NCBI GenBank assembly: GCA_003140235.1 | Contig: PLJN01000101.1 | Coordinates: 27,062 to 88,668 of the forward strand | Direction of reading: 5' to 3' | Length of the DNA: 61,607 bases | Origin: Acidobacteriaceae bacterium | Lineage (GTDB): Bacteria; Acidobacteriota; Terriglobia; Terriglobales; Acidobacteriaceae | Position numbers and translations under genes: made by a program | Notes under the pieces: generated by a model | The model's input: the letters and a program-made list of their open reading frames with translations, nothing else | Told to the model about the DNA's origin: nothing | Databases searched by the model: none | Shown here: piece after piece, positions 59,743-61,607 of the stretch | How the letters are laid out: each line of letters begins with the position of its first letter | How positions within the stretch are numbered: position 1 is the stretch's first letter

Positions 59743-60543
59743 ATGAAAGCCATTTCCTTCTTCAACCGTCACACGGCGAAGTCGTCTCCGCCGGTCAACA
59801 TTCACAACATCCGTGTGGCGTCGCCGTGTACTGCGGAATGGAACAAAATGGTCGGCGACGAGCGTGTCCGCCATTGTGCCGATTGCAACCTCAATGTCTA
59901 CAACTTGTCGGCTATGACGGAGCGCGAAGTCCAAAAGCTGATCGCCGGAAGCAACGGCCGCCTGTGCACGCGTTTCTACCGTCGCGCCGACGGAACCATC
60001 CTGACGCAGGATTGCCCACGCGGGCTGCGTGCCATGGCCCGGCGGGTCTCGCGAACTGTTGCTGCGGTCCTATCCGCGGTGATGAGCGTTAGCTTCGCTG
60101 TTGCCGGTACCCAGCCGCAAAAGTCTTCGCAACCAGCCACGCAAACTGAGCACAACGAACCGGGAGTCGCCATTCTGGTCACGGACCCGCAAGGTATAGC
60201 GGTGTCCGGCGCGAAGGTCATCCTGGTAAAGCAAGAGGACAAGAAGAAGAGGCAAAAAGCAGGTGCCACGAACTCAGCGGGACGGGTCTTCCTGGCCGGC
60301 CTGCCAACCGGCGAGTATCTGCTTGAGGTCAAGTCCCGGGGATTCCGGACATTCCACGAAACAGTGCTGGTGCGTGAGGGCAAGCTCGAATCCATCACCC
60401 TCACCCTGCGAGTCGCGGAGTCCGGCGTAACGATAGAGGTGGGTGACGTTGGTCCCGCGCTTATCCAAACGGAAAGCACTGTGAGCACCACTTTCTCCGG
60501 TGATTCCCTTCCGGCTGTTCTGCCGTCACGAGGAGGGGTTTAG
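59743..60543 (+). CDS. Cys-rich N-terminal module + carboxypeptidase-regulatory-like domain protein, copy 1
   Basis: This is a 266-residue protein. Residues 1-95 carry an unnamed module: IRVASPCTAEWNKMVGDERV, then RHCADCNLNVYNLSAMTERE, GRLCTRFYRRADGTILTQDC and PRGLR. The cysteines are SPC, HCxxC, LC and DCP. A hydrophobic helix (TVAAVLSAVMSVSFAVAG, about residues 105-122) follows. A C-terminal beta-sandwich like CarboxypepD_reg comes last (GVAILVTDPQGIAVSGAKVI, then SAGRVFLAGLPTGEYLLEVK). The order suggests that the Cys module stays in the cytoplasm and the beta domain is outside. The five cysteines could bind metal or an iron-sulfur cluster. Role unknown. Two more copies follow directly. Confidence 0.9.
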   Translation: MKAISFFNRHTAKSSPPVNIHNIRVASPCTAEWNKMVGDERVRHCADCNLNVYNLSAMTEREVQKLIAGSNGRLCTRFYRRADGTILTQDCPRGLRAMARRVSRTVAAVLSAVMSVSFAVAGTQPQKSSQPATQTEHNEPGVAILVTDPQGIAVSGAKVILVKQEDKKKRQKAGATNSAGRVFLAGLPTGEYLLEVKSRGFRTFHETVLVREGKLESITLTLRVAESGVTIEVGDVGPALIQTESTVSTTFSGDSLPAVLPSRGGV

Positions 60544-60594
60544 CCGATCCGCCAATAGCGGGCTAGCCGAACAACGAACTACTGAGGAACAAAC

Positions 60595-61398
60595 ATGAAT
60601 CCATTGAAGATCGTTTTGCGCGAACGAAACACCGCACCACCAACCCCGCTGGTAAACATTCAAAGCATCCGCATCGCGTCACCCTGCTCCGCTGATTGGA
60701 ACAAGATGATCGGCGACGAGCGCGTACGCCACTGCGCCGAGTGTAATTTGAATGTCTACAACTTGTCGGCGATGACCGAGCGTGAAGTCCAGCGCCTGAT
60801 CACCAAAAGCCAGGGCCAGTTATGCACTCGTTTCTACCGTCGCGCCGATGGAACCATTCTGACGCAGGATTGCCCGCGCGGTCTGCGTGCAGTTGCCCGG
60901 CGCGTCTCGCGAACTGTGGCTGCGTTGATGTCCGCCGTAATGAGTGTCAGCTTCGCCGTTGCCGGAACCAAGCCCAAACCGGCGCAGCAGACGGAACAGA
61001 ACCAGTGCCGCGAACCGGGTATCACGCTGGTGGTCATGGACCCGCAAGACGCCGTGATTCAAAATGCGGAAGTCACGCTGACCGACAGGTCTGGCAAGCA
61101 AAGACACGCCAAGACCAATTCCGACGGCCGCGTGATCCTACATGGCGTGCGCACGGGAGAGTATGTGCTCGAGGTCCGCTCTCCGGGGTTCCGAATTTCC
61201 ACTCAACTCATACCAGTGCAGGAAGGAAAACTTCTGGATCTTAAACTGAAATTGCCGGTGGCCGGAACAGAGACCGAGGTAATCGTGACGGCCCAGGACG
61301 TCGTCGTCATGGGAGGCGCAACGACAGTCATAACCACCACTTATTCCGGCATGCTTCCCCCCGCACAGTCCGGCGGCCGGCCCCAGCCCATGCGCTAG
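60595..61398 (+). CDS. Cys-rich module + carboxypeptidase-regulatory-like domain protein, copy 2
   Basis: This 267-residue paralog starts 51 bases after copy 1. The N-terminal module is nearly the same (IRIASPCSADWNKMIGDERV, RHCAECNLNVYNLSAMTERE, GQLCTRFYRRADGTILTQDC), as is the helix (TVAALMSAVMSVSFAVAGTK). The C-terminal beta domain is more diverged (GITLVVMDPQDAVIQNAEVT, VILHGVRTGEYVLEVRSPGF). So the Cys module and helix are the conserved part and the outer domain varies. Function unknown; see copy 1. Confidence 0.9.
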   Translation: MNPLKIVLRERNTAPPTPLVNIQSIRIASPCSADWNKMIGDERVRHCAECNLNVYNLSAMTEREVQRLITKSQGQLCTRFYRRADGTILTQDCPRGLRAVARRVSRTVAALMSAVMSVSFAVAGTKPKPAQQTEQNQCREPGITLVVMDPQDAVIQNAEVTLTDRSGKQRHAKTNSDGRVILHGVRTGEYVLEVRSPGFRISTQLIPVQEGKLLDLKLKLPVAGTETEVIVTAQDVVVMGGATTVITTTYSGMLPPAQSGGRPQPMR

Positions 61399-61434
61399 CA
61401 AAGAGCCAATGAAACACGGGGACTGCGAGACCTC

Positions 61435-61607
61435 ATGAAAATCACTTTCTTCGACCGCCAATCCGCACCACTGGCGGCGCTGGTAAATATTCAGAACATC
61501 CGTATTGCGTCACCCTGCTCAGCGGATTGGAACAAAATGATCGGCGATGGGCGCGTACGCCACTGCGGGGAGTGCAACTTGAATGTCTACAACTTGTCGG
61601 CGATGAC
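61435..61607 (+). CDS. Cys-rich module protein, copy 3 (cut by window end)
   Basis: ATG 61435 opens a third paralog: MKITFFDRQSAPLAALVNIQ, then IRIASPCSADWNKMIGDGRV and RHCGECNLNVYNLSAMT at the edge. It lies 37 bases after copy 2. The ends of the module, the helix and the beta domain are outside the window. The array may continue. Confidence 0.85.
   Translation, partial: MKITFFDRQSAPLAALVNIQNIRIASPCSADWNKMIGDGRVRHCGECNLNVYNLSAM

Overview
The window reads as chromosomal DNA of a diderm soil bacterium of the phylum Acidobacteriota, probably a Terriglobia-like lineage. This is inferred from moderately high GC, a BamA/Skp/lipid A gene set, winged-helix regulators fused to membrane segments, proteins with a carboxypeptidase-regulatory-like domain, giant YD-repeat proteins and several families of short dispersed intergenic repeats. 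No species can be named from sequence reading alone.

Layout. 1-8.6 kb is a mosaic: a Phd-type antitoxin cut by the window edge with its palindromic operator, an ECF sigma factor plus membrane partner flanked by direct repeats, an ankyrin protein, a malonyl-CoA decarboxylase remnant, two DinB proteins, two oxidoreductases, a CGNR regulator, and a decayed GIY-YIG nuclease gene boxed by 34-bp inverted repeats with a shortened second copy nearby. 9-20.3 kb is mostly core: a molybdopterin oxidoreductase, bamA followed by three tandem ompH/skp genes and a clear terminator, a TonB-like protein, lepA and a LolA-like lipoprotein-sorting protein.

20.4-28.6 kb is accessory: an IS1182-type transposase tail, then a 2,061-residue secreted RHS/YD-repeat protein ending in a Tlde1/DUF2778 (L,D-transpeptidase-like) domain. 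It is coupled by a 4-bp overlap to a small secreted protein that is a good immunity-protein candidate. 28.6-33.3 kb holds an amidohydrolase, a PD-(D/E)xK-like protein of unknown role, Maf, TatA and an M20 peptidase. 33.3-39 kb is a lipid A block (fabZ, lpxA, an S1/P1 nuclease, lpxI, a Gfo/Idh/MocA dehydrogenase) followed by another TonB-like protein.

39-47 kb holds a membrane-anchored winged-helix regulator, a 31-residue membrane peptide coupled to miaA, MmcQ/YjbR, a hybrid histidine kinase, and a glycan-type cluster (glycosyltransferase, PIG-L-like protein, a methyltransferase broken by a stop codon). 48-55 kb is a tRNA-Thr and an apparent regulatory unit: membrane protein, LytS-like kinase, LytTR regulator, ABC ATPase, and an ABC permease fused to an M1 aminopeptidase. 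55.4-61.6 kb ends with a MerR-TPR fusion, glycerate kinase, an alpha/beta hydrolase, an M20 deacetylase and three tandem paralogs with a distinctive Cys-rich N-terminal module joined to a carboxypeptidase-regulatory-like domain.

How genes work together: BamA, Skp, lipid A, TonB and LolA-like genes all serve the outer envelope; the kinase, regulator and ABC unit probably controls its own transporter-peptidase; the RHS pair looks like a contact or secreted antagonism module aimed at peptidoglycan. All functional assignments come from motif reading, not from searches.
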